Part shown: in pieces, positions 1-9,766 of the stretch
Layout: every line of letters starts with the position of its first letter
How positions within the stretch are numbered: position 1 is the stretch's first letter
Assembly (NCBI RefSeq): GCF_005280275.1
Contig: NZ_CP040021.1
Span: 1,575,001 to 1,639,000 of the forward strand
Direction: 5' to 3'
Source: Salinivibrio kushneri
GTDB taxonomy: Bacteria > Pseudomonadota > Gammaproteobacteria > Enterobacterales > Vibrionaceae
Length of the DNA stretch: 64,000 nucleotides
Notes under the pieces: model-generated
Databases searched by the model: none
Seen by the model: the letters and a program-made list of their open reading frames with translations, nothing else
Told to the model about the DNA's origin: nothing
Translations under genes and position numbers: made by a program

Positions 1-54
1 AAGATCGGATCGTCCCGCTATCCTCTTGTTCCATATGTCTCGAGTATATCCCAT
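1..54 (-). CDS. Start of an unidentified leftward gene (cut by window edge)
   Basis: An ATG on the minus strand at 54-52 is preceded by AAGGAG about 10 bases upstream (positions 70-65). The frame stays open to the window edge, giving 18 residues that begin MGYTRDIWNKR. A second ATG at 34-32 opens another frame (MEQEDS...) but lacks a comparable ribosome site. The fragment is too short to assign a family. It would be transcribed divergently from ybjL. The call rests only on the ribosome-binding site and the open frame, so it could be chance. Confidence 0.33.
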   Translation of the reverse strand, partial: MGYTRDIWNKRIAGRSDL

Positions 55-542
55 GCGTACGCTACTCCTTCCAACATTGTTTTAGCGCGCACACTCACTG
101 CCCCAAAACCGTTACACGCGCCTTTTTCTTACTGACTGTTATTAAAATACTTACAGCTCTTTATTTTTGTCTCATTATCGAGAAAGTGGGCAAAAAAGAC
201 TATTTTTAAGGGCACACCCACGCTACCGCCCATCGATTGTCCGCATCCGGTAAGCGATCTGCCTCTTTGTTTACTTTTTAGCCTACCAAATGTCTAAATA
301 CCTTTTCATGCGCTAGTGTCCAAAATGTTAGCTATCGCTTATTCTGTGATATTCGCTCCAAAAAATTACTTTGCGGTGGGGTTACAGGAGTCGCGTTTGG
401 CGGGTGTAGGCTGGGAAAATAGCAGGCGTAAAAGTGTCGCCTTGGCGGTGTTTGGGGAGGCAGACAGCCGCCGTGGCTGGGTGTTGGCGAGGCTGGCAGC
501 TGGCGTCTAGAAACTCGGCGGTGGTGAATTCTTTGGTTTAAT

Positions 543-573
543 TTGACCAAACGCGGTCAACTGGTCTTTTTTT
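543..573 (+). terminator. Terminator-like hairpin upstream of ybjL
   Basis: TTGACC (543-548) and GGTCAA (555-560) form an inverted repeat with a 6-base loop. Alternatively GACCA (545-549) pairs with TGGTC (562-566), immediately followed by seven T residues. The second pairing has the form of an intrinsic terminator reading rightward. No clear gene ends just upstream of it. Confidence 0.4.
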
Positions 574-627
574 ACGCAAAATTAATCTTTATTTCACTAA
601 ATTTGTACAACAAAGTGTGATTAAGGT

Positions 628-636
628 TGGTATAAT
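628..636 (+). promoter_or_regulatory. Extended -10 promoter element for ybjL
   Basis: TATAAT at 631-636 is a perfect -10 hexamer preceded by TGG, the extended -10 pattern. It lies about 45 bases before the GTG start. I see no good -35 hexamer at the right distance, which fits an extended -10 promoter. Confidence 0.5.
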
Positions 637-681
637 TTTCACCACATTAACCCCCTGCACGCTCTGTCGGACATTTGTGCT

Positions 682-2361
682 GTGAATATAGACGTCAATA
701 ACCTCCTGCTCCAAAACGATATTTTACTCCTTTTTGTGGTTCTCGCCCTCGGCCTCGCAGTCGGAAAGATCAAAATTGGTAGTGTGCAACTCGGCGGATC
801 CATCGGCGTGTTGTTCACCGCGATCATTTTTGGCAACGCGGGGTTCACCTTCTCGCCTGATACCCTCAGTATCGGCTTTATGCTGTTTATCTATTGCGTG
901 GGCATTGAGGCGGGGCCTAACTTTTTTGGCGTCTTTTTCCGTGACGGAAAATCATACCTATTGCTTGCCTTGGCGGTGTTACTCAGCGCCATTGGCTTAA
1001 CCCTGTTCTTTCAAAACCATTTGGGGCTAGATATCAGTATTGCCACCGGCATGATGGCTGGGGCACTCACCGCCACTCCGGTATTGGTGGGCGCGAAAGA
1101 TGCGCTTAACTCCGGCTTAACCGGTGCAGAAGGCGAACAGTTGGGGATGATGATTGATAACCTGAGCGTCGGCTATGCCATGGCCTACCTCACCGGCCTG
1201 GTGAGCTTGATTGTGCTGGCGAAATTGATGCCGAAGTTGCAGCGCCATAACCTTGAGCACTCCGCCCAACAGATTGCGATTGAGCGCGGCTTGGGCAGTG
1301 AATCACAGCGTAAAGTCTATTTACCCATTATTCGTGCGTATCGGGTCGGGCCTGAATTGATCGATTGGATTGATGGCCGCAACCTGCGTGAGTTGGGTAT
1401 TTATCGCCAAACCGGCTGTTATATCGAGCGCATTCGCCGTAACGGCATTTTGGCTAACCCCGATGGGGACGCCATTTTGCAGCAAGGCGACGAGATTGCC
1501 TTAGTGGGCTATCCCGACAGCCACGCGCGGCTGGACCCCAGCTTCCGTAACGGTAAAGAAGTGTTTGACCGCGACCTGCTCGACTTACGCATTGTCGAAG
1601 AAGAAATCGTAGTAAAAAATGACTGCGTGGCGCAGAAAAAGCTGTCGGATTTAAACCTGTCGGAATACGGCTGCTTTTTAAACCGTGTGGTGCGCGCTCA
1701 GGTTGAGATGCCGATGGATCAAGGGATTATCCTTAACAAAGGCGATGTGCTGCAAATCAGTGGTGAGAAAAGCCGGGTAAAAGGCTTGGCCGACCGCATC
1801 GGCTTTATCTCGATTCATAGCCAGATGTCGGATTTGCTCGCCTTTTGCTGCTTCTTTATTTTGGGGCTGGGCTTAGGGATGATCACCCTCACTTTCGGTC
1901 AAGTGACCTTCGGCCTAGGTAATGCCGCTGGCTTGCTGTTGGCGGGGATCAGCCTCGGCTTTTTACGTGCCAACCACCCCACTTTCGGCTATGTGCCCCA
2001 AGGGGCGCTGAATATGGTGAAAGATCTCGGCCTGATGACCTTTATGGCTGGCATTGGACTGAGTGCCGGTAGTCGGCTGTTTGATTACATCGCGGACATG
2101 GGCTTTTCGGTGATCCTGGCCAGCATTGTGATCAGTGTTATCCCAGTGATTGTCGCCTATTTGATTGGCGCGTATGTGCTGAAGATGAACCGCGCGCTCT
2201 TGTTTGGCGCGATCATCGGGGCAAGAACCTGTGCGCCGGCGATGGATATGATCAACGAGCATGCTCGCAGCACCATTCCTGCCTTGGGCTATGCGGGCAC
2301 TTATGCGATTGCCAACGTTATTTTGACCTTGGCCGGCACCTTGATGATTATTTTGGTGTAA
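682..2361 (+). CDS. ybjL: YbjL-type membrane transporter (AAE/AspT family)
   Basis: A 559-residue inner-membrane protein colinear with Escherichia coli YbjL (about 561 residues) along its whole length. It has an N-terminal block of membrane helices (about residues 10-180), two cytoplasmic TrkA-C/RCK-like domains (about 200-375) and a second block of helices ending in the conserved ARTCAPAM segment. The wider family includes the aspartate:alanine exchanger AspT, but YbjL's own substrate is not established. The start is GTG at 682, which gives the family's usual N-terminus ([13 protein letters not shown]). It is a single gene with a promoter upstream and a terminator before phoP. The family assignment is firm; the substrate is unknown. 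Confidence 0.9.
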   Translation: MNIDVNNLLLQNDILLLFVVLALGLAVGKIKIGSVQLGGSIGVLFTAIIFGNAGFTFSPDTLSIGFMLFIYCVGIEAGPNFFGVFFRDGKSYLLLALAVLLSAIGLTLFFQNHLGLDISIATGMMAGALTATPVLVGAKDALNSGLTGAEGEQLGMMIDNLSVGYAMAYLTGLVSLIVLAKLMPKLQRHNLEHSAQQIAIERGLGSESQRKVYLPIIRAYRVGPELIDWIDGRNLRELGIYRQTGCYIERIRRNGILANPDGDAILQQGDEIALVGYPDSHARLDPSFRNGKEVFDRDLLDLRIVEEEIVVKNDCVAQKKLSDLNLSEYGCFLNRVVRAQVEMPMDQGIILNKGDVLQISGEKSRVKGLADRIGFISIHSQMSDLLAFCCFFILGLGLGMITLTFGQVTFGLGNAAGLLLAGISLGFLRANHPTFGYVPQGALNMVKDLGLMTFMAGIGLSAGSRLFDYIADMGFSVILASIVISVIPVIVAYLIGAYVLKMNRALLFGAIIGARTCAPAMDMINEHARSTIPALGYAGTYAIANVILTLAGTLMIILV

Positions 2362-2420
2362 CGTCACGCTGGAGACGGTCGCTGAGTCAGCCAAAATTCA
2401 GTTTATTAAACCTATAATAA

Positions 2421-2446
2421 AGGCGTCCACCTCGGGCGCTTTTTTG
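2421..2446 (+). terminator. Intrinsic terminator after ybjL
   Basis: GCGTCC (2423-2428) pairs with GGGCGC (2434-2439), with one G-T wobble and a 5-base loop, followed by six T residues. It sits between ybjL and phoP. A TATAAT at 2413-2418 just before it could drive phoP, in which case the hairpin would act as an attenuator in the leader. Confidence 0.65.
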
Positions 2447-2462
2447 TTTTACAGGGGCTTTT

Positions 2463-3137
2463 ATGCAGGTTCTTATTATTGAAGATGACTCGATTTTAAG
2501 TCATCACCTGAACACCGAACTCAGTGAACTCGGCCACCATGTTCGCTGTGCCAGCACTGCCAGCGAAGGGCTTTATTACGCTGACCAATACCCCAATGAT
2601 ATTGCCATTGTTGACCTTGGTTTGCCCGATCAAGATGGTATTAGCCTAATTCGTGATATTCGCGCCAAAGGGCTGCGCCTGCCGATTTTGGTGCTCACGG
2701 CGCGCGCCAATTGGCAAGATAAAGTCACGGGCTTAGATGCCGGTGCCGATGACTACCTGGTAAAGCCGTTTCAAAAGCCGGAACTAGTCGCACGACTAAA
2801 CGCATTAGTACGCCGCAGTGCGGGTTTTGTGAAGCCCACCATTACCGCTGGCGATATCGAGTTAGATTTGTTGGCGAAGTCAGTTACTGTCAATGGCCAA
2901 GCGCTAGAGCTGACCGCCTTTGAATATGATTTGTTTGAGTACCTTATTCGTCACAGTCGCGAAGTGATCTCCAAGCAACGCTTGCTCGATGTGCTGTATC
3001 ATGACCAAGATGGCGACCCTAACACCATTGAGGTGATGATCAGTCGTCTGCGTAAAAAGCTGATCCAAACCGGACACGACAACCCCATCTCGACTGTGCG
3101 TGGCCAAGGCTACCTGTTCGAGATCCAAGCTGAGTAA
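2463..3137 (+). CDS. phoP: PhoP-like response regulator
   Basis: A 224-residue OmpR/PhoB-family regulator. Residues 1-115 form the receiver, with the acidic pocket at E7-D8-D9, the phosphorylated aspartate at D51 (IVDLGLPD) and the conserved lysine in LVKPF. Residues 125-222 form a winged-helix DNA-binding domain ending in STVRGQGYLFE. Its closest match from memory is E. coli PhoP, including the segments DIAIVDLGLPD and LPILVLTAR. The neighbouring kinase gene begins 3 bases after its stop, so the two form an operon. In enterics PhoP responds to low magnesium, acid and cationic peptides; whether this homologue sees the same signals is inferred. ATG 2463 follows an AGGGG ribosome site. Confidence 0.88.
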   Translation: MQVLIIEDDSILSHHLNTELSELGHHVRCASTASEGLYYADQYPNDIAIVDLGLPDQDGISLIRDIRAKGLRLPILVLTARANWQDKVTGLDAGADDYLVKPFQKPELVARLNALVRRSAGFVKPTITAGDIELDLLAKSVTVNGQALELTAFEYDLFEYLIRHSREVISKQRLLDVLYHDQDGDPNTIEVMISRLRKKLIQTGHDNPISTVRGQGYLFEIQAE

Positions 3138-3140
3138 ACC

Positions 3141-4508
3141 ATGAAACTAGGCCAATTTACCCTTTGCCAATGTCGCCCTCGACTGCGCACCCGCGTGCTC
3201 GCTACCTCGATTGGCATTATTCTGCTTTTCTCGATTGCGCTCGCGGCCTTGATTAATAAGCTGTATCAGCAAAATTCAATGGCGGCTTACTCGCGCGATC
3301 TGGCCTCACAAATTCCGATGGTGATGGCGCAGCTCAGTAAAGACGGGCTGATCCGCGCTGACCAGCTGACCGCTTGGATCCAATCGCTTGACCCGTCCAG
3401 CAGCGATTATATGTCGGTGCTATGTACGCCCGATAATCACACGCTGTGGACCTCGCGCGATGTGCAAGCGTTTAATATCGACGATATCTGCACGCTGATC
3501 CCTAACGAAGCGAAAAAGCCGCAGTATCTTTCCATTGCTGGCTTTAACGTGGTGGCGCAGCGACTTTCATCAGAAAAACAACCCGGTGAAAGCGAAAACC
3601 GGCTGTTTGTGCTGCGCAACGTCGACAAACAAAAACAGCAGTTAGCCGATCTAGAAGCGGAGACGTGGTTTTACATCAGCTTACTGTTTGTCTCGGCGTC
3701 GGCACTCGTGGTTGCTGCGTGTCATTGGAGCTTTTCCCCACTGCGACGCTTAGCGAGAGAGCTGATCGCGATTACTGAATCACGCCAGCAAACACTGGAT
3801 AACGATTACCCTGACGAGCTGCAAGATGTCACCCAAGCGCTTAACCGGATGATCACCCAGCGGGAAAAGCAAAAATCCCGTTATCGCCACGCCATGGACG
3901 ATTTGGCGCACAGCTTAAAAACCCGTTTATCCGCCACCAATGCCCTACTCGATGATAATCATCTGTCGCGCGAGCAGTTGAATAAACGGATTTTGGAGCA
4001 GGTCAGCCAGATGGATGACATGGTGCAATATCAGCTCAAACGCGCATTGGTGGGGCAATGTGGACTGAAACGCGAAGATAGCCCACTGACCGCACCGATT
4101 GATAGCCTGACGGGCATGTTAGATAAGGCCTATCGCGATAAACCGGTGAAAGTGGTGCGAGCGTTTGATGAAAGCGCCTCTTTACCGGTGCACCGCAGTG
4201 ATTTGATGGAGTTACTCGGTAACTTGCTGGAAAACGCCTATCGGTTTTGCCTTGAAACCGTGCAAATCCGGCTCGACGATCACGGCGATGTGTGGCAACT
4301 GGCGATTGAAGACGATGGCCCCGGGGTACCAGCGCAATATCGGGAAAGCATATTCCAACGTGGCGTACGTGCCGATCAGCTCAACCCTGGCACCGGCATT
4401 GGGTTAGCAGTGTGCGATGAAATCATTGCCAGTTACGATGGCAACATCCACGCCAGCGACTCTACGCTGCAAGGCGCGGCCTTTGTTCTGACCATTCCCA
4501 AGCGCTAG
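3141..4508 (+). CDS. phoQ: PhoQ-like sensor histidine kinase
   Basis: A 455-residue membrane kinase, partner of the adjacent PhoP. Membrane helices lie at about residues 18-38 and 176-196, enclosing a periplasmic sensor of about 135 residues. A HAMP-like linker follows, then the dimerisation helix with the phosphorylated histidine H257 in DDLAHSLKTRLSA, a signature shared with PhoQ. The ATP-binding domain shows the N box (NLLENAYRF, N361/N365), G1 (DDGPGVP) and G2 (GTGIGLAV). The order and 3-base spacing after phoP support co-expression. The sensor region is divergent and I cannot see enterobacterial PhoQ's acidic patch as such, so the ligand is not known. Confidence 0.85.
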   Translation: MKLGQFTLCQCRPRLRTRVLATSIGIILLFSIALAALINKLYQQNSMAAYSRDLASQIPMVMAQLSKDGLIRADQLTAWIQSLDPSSSDYMSVLCTPDNHTLWTSRDVQAFNIDDICTLIPNEAKKPQYLSIAGFNVVAQRLSSEKQPGESENRLFVLRNVDKQKQQLADLEAETWFYISLLFVSASALVVAACHWSFSPLRRLARELIAITESRQQTLDNDYPDELQDVTQALNRMITQREKQKSRYRHAMDDLAHSLKTRLSATNALLDDNHLSREQLNKRILEQVSQMDDMVQYQLKRALVGQCGLKREDSPLTAPIDSLTGMLDKAYRDKPVKVVRAFDESASLPVHRSDLMELLGNLLENAYRFCLETVQIRLDDHGDVWQLAIEDDGPGVPAQYRESIFQRGVRADQLNPGTGIGLAVCDEIIASYDGNIHASDSTLQGAAFVLTIPKR

Positions 4509-4536
4509 GCTAGCCGCGCTAAGCTAGCCGCGCTAA
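4509..4536. repeat. 14-bp perfect tandem duplication
   Basis: The 14-base unit GCTAGCCGCGCTAA occurs twice back to back just after the phoQ stop codon. It lies in non-coding DNA before the shared terminator. No function is evident; replication slippage is the simplest origin. Confidence 0.8.
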
Positions 4537-4613
4537 TCCTAAAGCGCGAAGTCCAGCGATTCGCTTAAGCGCGACGTCAAACAGGCATTTTCTCTTGTTC
4601 TGCCACCAGCAGC

Positions 4614-4649
4614 AAACAAAAACGCAGCCCAATCGTGGCTGCGTTTTTA
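4614..4649. terminator. Bidirectional terminator between phoQ and pgsA
   Basis: AACGCAGCC (4621-4629) pairs perfectly with GGCTGCGTT (4637-4645) around a 7-base loop. T residues follow on the plus strand and an A-rich stretch precedes it, giving a T-tract on the minus strand. It serves the convergent phoPQ and uvrY-uvrC-pgsA units. Confidence 0.85.
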
Positions 4650-4691
4650 TTGATAGGTCACGGACGCGAATGCGTTTGCTCAGTGCTCGGT

Positions 4692-5252
4692 TTATTCATC
4701 GTCCGGGTCGGCGAGCAAGTCGTCTTTGGCCGCCATCATATATTGATACATCGACCAATAGGTTAAGCCGGTTGCGGCATAGAGCGCGACATAGCCTAAC
4801 CATTCAATCCACGGCGCGCCATGCCAAAGCAGCATGGTCAGGGCGAACATTTGTGAGCCGGTTTTAAATTTCCCCACCCAAGAGACCGCGACGCTGGCAC
4901 GTTTGCCGATTTCAGCCATCCACTCGCGCAGAGCTGAAATAATCACCTCACGCGCAATCATGGTTGCCGCGGGAATGGTAATCCAAATAGAGGCGTAGTG
5001 CTCGACAATCAGCACCATGGCAATCGCCACCATCACTTTGTCGGCGACGGGATCTAAAAACGCGCCAAAACGGGTCGATTGCTTTAAGCGACGCGCTAAA
5101 TAACCATCTAACCAATCGGTGGCACCGGCAATCACAAAAATGAGTGCCGCCGCAAATGGTGCCCAGGCATAAGGCAAATAGTAGGCAATAACAAAGACCG
5201 GAATAAGCGCAATGCGCAAAAAGGTCAAAATGGTAGGTATATTTAGACGCAT
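4692..5252 (-). CDS. pgsA: CDP-diacylglycerol-glycerol-3-phosphate 3-phosphatidyltransferase
   Basis: A 186-residue inner-membrane enzyme that makes phosphatidylglycerol phosphate from CDP-diacylglycerol and glycerol-3-phosphate, the committed step to acidic phospholipids. The CDP-alcohol phosphotransferase signature is complete: D46, D49, G50, A53, R54, G63, D67 and D71 within [10 protein letters not shown]...[10 protein letters not shown]. Hydrophobic helices flank it, and the length matches the E. coli protein (about 182). It lies 49 bases downstream of uvrC, the common gammaproteobacterial order, and is probably expressed with it. Confidence 0.95.
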   Translation of the reverse strand: MRLNIPTILTFLRIALIPVFVIAYYLPYAWAPFAAALIFVIAGATDWLDGYLARRLKQSTRFGAFLDPVADKVMVAIAMVLIVEHYASIWITIPAATMIAREVIISALREWMAEIGKRASVAVSWVGKFKTGSQMFALTMLLWHGAPWIEWLGYVALYAATGLTYWSMYQYMMAAKDDLLADPDDE

Positions 5253-5301
5253 GCTCAGCTTTTTATTTTAGGATTAACTGGGTTATGGTGCCCCATTGCC
5301 A

Positions 5302-7134
5302 CTAACCTTGCAATGAGGAATGAATTTTCTCTGCCAATGTGGCGCTGATCCCGGGCACCTTGGCGATTTCTTCAACACTGGCGTTTTTCAGCTCTTGAAT
5401 ACCGCCCAAGTATTTCAGTAAGGCCTGGCGACGTTTGGGACCCACGCCATCAATTTGAGTGAGCACACTTTGCTTGCGCGCTTTACCCCGTGCCGCGCGG
5501 TGTCCGGCAATCGCATGGTCGTGGCTCTCATCACGAATATGTTGGATAAGGTGCAACGCCGGCGAGTCTGCAGGCAGCGAAAACTCTTCGCCCGAGACCT
5601 TAATCAAGGTTTCAAGCCCCGGTTTACGGCTAGTGCCTTTAGCTACACCTAAAATAAGCGGGTTAACCGGCCAGTCGGCGATCAGCGGCTCGAGCACCTC
5701 CCAAGCACGGCTGAGCTGGCCTTTACCCCCATCAATCACAATGATATCGGGGATTTTTTCTGGCTCGACTTGCTTGCTATAACGGCGCGTCAGTACCTGC
5801 GCCATCGCGGCATAATCATCGCCACCAGTGATCCCCTCAATGTTGTAACGGCGATACTCTTTTTTCAGCGGCCCGTCTTGGTTGAACACCACGCAAGAGG
5901 CGACCGTTTTCTCGCCCATGGTGTGGCTGATATCAAAGCACTCCATGCGCTTAACCGGCTCTAAGCCTAAGGTTTCTTGCAGCGCTTGATAGCGATTCTG
6001 GATGGTCATCCGATGATTGATTTTGCTGGTCAGGGCGGTGCGCGCATTGGTGTTGGCCAGCTTCAAAAAGCGGGCTCTGGCCCCGCGCGGACGGCTTTGT
6101 AGGCGCACATTGCGACCGGCGATTTCACTCAAGGTATTCGACAGCCAGCCCAGATCATCGCCGATATCGTCAGAAATCAAAATATGGCTGGGAATGGTGC
6201 GCCCTTCCGCTTGCGCCAAGTAAAACTGGCTGACAAAGCTTGAAACCACTTCACCAGGGTCGGTTTCTGCCGGCATCTTAGGAAAGTGGCTACGACTGCC
6301 CAGCACGTTACCCTGACGCAAAAAGAGCACATGAATGCACGCTACCCCGTTTTCTAGTGCAAAGCCGATAACGTCGATGTCATCGTCACTGTCTTGCGAA
6401 ACAAATTGCTGCTCTTGCACGCGGCGCAACGCTTGGATTTGGTCGCGATACTCCGCCGCCTTCTCAAATTGCAGCTCTTGGCTGGCGGTTTCCATCTTGG
6501 TCACCAAGCTGTCGATCACTTCGCGGTCTTTGCCTTGTAAAAACATACGGGCAAAATTGACTTGCTCGGCGTAGTCGTCATCACTAATCAGCCCTGGTAC
6601 ACAAGGGCCGGAGCAGCGACCAATTTGATACATTAAGCAAGGACGGCTGCGGTTGGCATACACCGAGTCTTCACACTGGCGAACCGGAAATATTTTCTGC
6701 AATAGGTGCAGGCTTTTGCGCACTGCATTGGCGTCGGGAAAGGGACCAAAGTATTCGCCCTTTTTCTTTTTCGCGCCGCGGTGGATCGCCAGCCGTGGAT
6801 GCTCGTGAGCACTGAGGTAGATGTAAGGGTAAGACTTATCGTCTCGCAGCAATACATTGTATTTGGGGCGGTGCTGCTTGATCAGGTTGTGCTCGAGGAT
6901 CAGCGCTTCGGTTTCGGTGTGGGTCACCGTCACCTCTACATCGGCGATGTTCCGCACCAAGGCTTTGGTTTTCTCACTGGAAACCTGCACCCGAAAGTAG
7001 CTGGCGAGGCGTTTACTGAGATCTTTAGCCTTACCCACATAGATAATTTCACCCGCGGCGTTCATCATGCGATAAACGCCAGGCTGGTGAGGGACGGTTT
7101 TTAGAAAGCTTTTCGCGTCGAAGGTGTTCGGCAC
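5302..7134 (-). CDS. uvrC: UvrABC system protein C (excision nuclease)
   Basis: A 610-residue protein, exactly the length of E. coli UvrC. It makes the incisions on both sides of a DNA lesion in nucleotide excision repair together with UvrA and UvrB. The N-terminal GIY-YIG nuclease domain (about 16-95, with GVYRM and [10 protein letters not shown]) makes the 3' cut. A UVR motif that binds UvrB lies at about 203-238 ([13 protein letters not shown]). The RNase H-like domain for the 5' cut follows, then tandem helix-hairpin-helix motifs ([23 protein letters not shown]). The start is GTG at 7134, the only start giving the conserved [15 protein letters not shown] terminus. AGGACGAG precedes it. 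uvrY ends 29 bases upstream. Confidence 0.97.
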   Translation of the reverse strand: MPNTFDAKSFLKTVPHQPGVYRMMNAAGEIIYVGKAKDLSKRLASYFRVQVSSEKTKALVRNIADVEVTVTHTETEALILEHNLIKQHRPKYNVLLRDDKSYPYIYLSAHEHPRLAIHRGAKKKKGEYFGPFPDANAVRKSLHLLQKIFPVRQCEDSVYANRSRPCLMYQIGRCSGPCVPGLISDDDYAEQVNFARMFLQGKDREVIDSLVTKMETASQELQFEKAAEYRDQIQALRRVQEQQFVSQDSDDDIDVIGFALENGVACIHVLFLRQGNVLGSRSHFPKMPAETDPGEVVSSFVSQFYLAQAEGRTIPSHILISDDIGDDLGWLSNTLSEIAGRNVRLQSRPRGARARFLKLANTNARTALTSKINHRMTIQNRYQALQETLGLEPVKRMECFDISHTMGEKTVASCVVFNQDGPLKKEYRRYNIEGITGGDDYAAMAQVLTRRYSKQVEPEKIPDIIVIDGGKGQLSRAWEVLEPLIADWPVNPLILGVAKGTSRKPGLETLIKVSGEEFSLPADSPALHLIQHIRDESHDHAIAGHRAARGKARKQSVLTQIDGVGPKRRQALLKYLGGIQELKNASVEEIAKVPGISATLAEKIHSSLQG

Positions 7135-7163
7135 TGCGCGGTCTCGTCCTGGATTACTTCGCG

Positions 7164-7808
7164 TTACAGGGTTTCGGTGTCGAGCATGCCGTGCCTGATA
7201 GCAAGGTGGGTCAATTCCACATCGCCATTAATGCCCAACTTGCTGAATAAGCGATAACGGTAACTGTTCACCGTTTTCGGGCTCAGGCTAAGTTGCTCGG
7301 AAATGTCGGTAACCTTTTGCCCTTTGGTGATCATTAGCATGATCTGCAATTCACGCTCTGACAGTTCTTTGAAAGGATTATCTGAAGAGGCAGAGAACTG
7401 ACTGAGTGCCATTTGCTGGGCAATGTCCGGTGAAATATAACGCTGGCCACTATTGACCATGCGGATCGCGTTCACCACTTCATCGGCACCGGCGCCTTTG
7501 GTCAAATAACCCGCAGCGCCCGCTTGCATTACCTTAGTCGGGAACGGGTTTTCTGTATGGATCGTGAGCACGATAATCTTGGCGTCCGGCGAGTAACGAA
7601 GCAACTTGCGTGTCGCCTCTAACCCACCGATACCTGGCATATTCATGTCCATTAGGACAATATCGGCGTGATTTTGCCGGCACCACTTGAGTGCAGCTTC
7701 ACCGCTGTCGGCTTCCCCTACCACTTTTATGCCACGAACGTCTTCTAAAAGACGTCGAATCCCTGTGCGAACCAGCTCGTGATCATCTACAAGGAACACA
7801 TTGATCAA
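7164..7808 (-). CDS. uvrY: GacA/VarA/UvrY-type response regulator
   Basis: A 214-residue regulator of the NarL/FixJ type, colinear with E. coli UvrY and Vibrio VarA. The receiver has acidic residues D8-D9, phosphoacceptor D54 (VLMDMNMPG) and the conserved lysine in YLTKG. A LuxR-type helix-turn-helix follows (about 145-205, with [16 protein letters not shown]). In this family it is activated by BarA/VarS and drives CsrB-type small RNAs that titrate CsrA, affecting motility, carbon storage and virulence. The start is TTG at 7808, as I recall also for E. coli uvrY, preceded by a strong GTGGAG site. The gene leads a uvrY-uvrC-pgsA unit. Confidence 0.94.
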   Translation of the reverse strand: MINVFLVDDHELVRTGIRRLLEDVRGIKVVGEADSGEAALKWCRQNHADIVLMDMNMPGIGGLEATRKLLRYSPDAKIIVLTIHTENPFPTKVMQAGAAGYLTKGAGADEVVNAIRMVNSGQRYISPDIAQQMALSQFSASSDNPFKELSERELQIMLMITKGQKVTDISEQLSLSPKTVNSYRYRLFSKLGINGDVELTHLAIRHGMLDTETL

Positions 7809-7960
7809 ACTTGTATCTCCACTTGGTTTGGTTCGCCAACATGCTGCACCAAGGCAACGGTTGGACTTCTCTTACGCATATTACTTGAGTTTTACCACGG
7901 ATGAAAAGCCAACAACAGAGCGGATGTGGGCAAATGCAAATATTCATACACTAAGCCGCC

Positions 7961-8021
7961 AAAAAACAGTCAACCTGCCTGAATTATCACCAATTTGGTG
8001 GCGTTAGAGGCAAGTTGACTG
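7961..8021 (-). terminator. Large nested hairpin terminator after gabD
   Basis: Read leftward, a 14-base arm (8021-8008) pairs with a second arm (7980-7967) with a single mismatch, and six T residues follow (7966-7961). Inside the loop a second hairpin, CACCAA/TTGGTG (7988-8000), can form. The outer stem with its T-tract lies about 70 bases beyond the gabD stop, so it is a convincing gabD terminator. The nested stem is unusual. Confidence 0.75.
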
Positions 8022-8093
8022 CCATAAACCGCGTAAGAACCGCTTTACGTGTCAGTAATTTTTAACACTTGGCGGTACAAACCTCTCACGTTA

Positions 8094-9542
8094 TCAAAGG
8101 CCCAAACACAAGTACTTCATTTCTAAATATTCATCGAGTCCCCAATGTGATCCCTCACGGCCAAGGCCCGATTGCTTCACCCCACCAAAGGGCGCGACCG
8201 CGGTCGAAATCAGGCCGGTGTTAATCCCCACCATGCCGTATTCCAACGCTTCAGCTACCCGATGCACGCGGCTAATGTCTTTGGCATAAAAGTAAGACGC
8301 GAGACCAAATTCGGTATCATTGGCCATGGCGATGGCATCCGCCTCTTCTTCAAAAGAAAATAGCGGGGCCACGGGGCCGAAGGTCTCTTCTTTAGCTATC
8401 TGCATCGCTGGGGTCGCGTATTTAATCACCGCCGGTTGGGTGTAGTTTTCTCCCAGCTCTGGGCACGCGCCACCCAGCTCAATCGTAGCGCCTTTTTGCT
8501 TGGCATCATCCAGATGGGCATTCACTTTTTCTATTGCCCCTTTGTTAATGAGTGGGCCAATGTCTACACCATCGTCGGTGCCTTTACCCACCTGCAATTG
8601 ACTCACCGCCTGGATAAACTTTTCTGCAAAGGCTTCATACACGCCCGCTTGCACGTAAATGCGGTTAACACAGACACAGGTTTGCCCAGCATTACGAAAC
8701 TTCGCCGCGATGGCACCTTCAACCGCGGCATCAATATCGGCATCATCAAACACAATGAAAGGCGCATTGCCGCCTAGCTCTAGCGATAGCTTTTTAATGG
8801 TTGGGGCACATTTTTCCATCAGCTGTGCGCCGATTTCGGTGGAGCCGGTAAACGAGAGCTTACGGACGCGTCTGTCGGCGCATAAGGTATCGCCGATGGG
8901 GCCCGACGCCCCAGTCACCACACTGATCACCCCAGCTGGCACCCCAGCTCGTAACGCTAACTCCCCTAACGCCAGCGCCGACAATGGCGTATCGCTTGCA
9001 GGCTTCACTACCATGGTACACCCTGCCGCCAGGGCGGCTGCCGCTTTACGGGTGATCATCGCCGCCGGAAAGTTCCACGGGGTAATCGCCGCAGTCACAC
9101 CAATCGGCTGCTTGATCACTGAAATACGCTTGTCCGCTTGCTCCGCGGGAATGGTCGCGCCATACACGCGCTTCGCTTCTTCAGCAAACCACTGTAAAAA
9201 CGACGCCGCATATTGGATCTCTCCCGACGCTTCTTTCAATGGCTTGCCTTGCTCAGCCGTCATGATCGCGGCGAGGTCGTCTTTATGCTCGAGCATCAGC
9301 TCGTACCAGCGATATAGCACGTCAGCCCGCGCTTTGGCGGTTAAATCTCGCCACTCGGGTAACGCCGCATCCGCCGCATCAATGGCGCGGCTGGTTTCCT
9401 CCGCCCCCATATTGGGTACCGTCGCCAAGTGCTCTCCGTTCGCAGGATTGGTCACTGCGCGGGTTTGTTGGCTATCGGCATCAACCCATTTGCCGTTAAT
9501 TAAGGCCTGAGATTTGAGTAACGTCTGATCGTGAAGCTGCAT
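8094..9542 (-). CDS. gabD: NADP-dependent succinate-semialdehyde dehydrogenase
   Basis: A 482-residue aldehyde dehydrogenase, the same length as E. coli GabD and similar throughout. It oxidises succinate semialdehyde to succinate, the last step of 4-aminobutyrate breakdown. The family motifs are present: ITPWNFP (about 153-159), the general base E255 in LELGGNAPF and the catalytic cysteine C289 in NAGQTCVCVNR. No gabT aminotransferase is adjacent, so the gene stands alone. Glutarate semialdehyde is a plausible second substrate. ATG 9542 follows AAGGAG, and a large terminator lies downstream. Confidence 0.92.
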   Translation of the reverse strand: MQLHDQTLLKSQALINGKWVDADSQQTRAVTNPANGEHLATVPNMGAEETSRAIDAADAALPEWRDLTAKARADVLYRWYELMLEHKDDLAAIMTAEQGKPLKEASGEIQYAASFLQWFAEEAKRVYGATIPAEQADKRISVIKQPIGVTAAITPWNFPAAMITRKAAAALAAGCTMVVKPASDTPLSALALGELALRAGVPAGVISVVTGASGPIGDTLCADRRVRKLSFTGSTEIGAQLMEKCAPTIKKLSLELGGNAPFIVFDDADIDAAVEGAIAAKFRNAGQTCVCVNRIYVQAGVYEAFAEKFIQAVSQLQVGKGTDDGVDIGPLINKGAIEKVNAHLDDAKQKGATIELGGACPELGENYTQPAVIKYATPAMQIAKEETFGPVAPLFSFEEEADAIAMANDTEFGLASYFYAKDISRVHRVAEALEYGMVGINTGLISTAVAPFGGVKQSGLGREGSHWGLDEYLEMKYLCLGL

Positions 9543-9766
9543 AATGGCTCCTTTTTGTGTTCAAAAGCCTGGAGAATTGGCTGGGATCGAGATAGCACCT
9601 TGCCAGCTCACCGTTGGCACGGCAAGATAATCAAAGAGATTCAATCAGCATAAATCCGTCAACGTCCGTTGTCTGCTCAAATAGGCAACAGAAGAAGCGG
9701 AAATAACAAAAGGCTTACCCTCAGGTGCAAACACAGCTGGCCTCTCAAACCGATAAAGGATGCTCT

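Larger units (their letters stand above)
55..681. other. Long intergenic region, no convincing gene
   Basis: About 630 bases separate the leftward gene start from ybjL. The left part is AT-rich with T-tracts. From about 370 to 510 it turns G-rich on the plus strand, with an open frame (316-510) that lacks a good start signal and resembles nothing I know. This is followed by a terminator-like hairpin at 543-573 and the ybjL promoter region. A small RNA ending at the hairpin is possible but unproven. Confidence 0.5.

Noticed and set aside
316-510. A 64-codon open frame in the first intergenic region
   Set aside because: No ribosome-binding site and no familiar sequence; it may be non-coding or RNA.
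2401-2420. GTTTA half-site near phoP suggesting PhoP autoregulation
   Set aside because: Only one half-site; the second, 5 bases on, is absent on both strands.
8659-9510. A 283-codon open frame on the plus strand
   Set aside because: It lies antisense to gabD, which is complete and conserved, and its translation is low-complexity with no recognisable domain.
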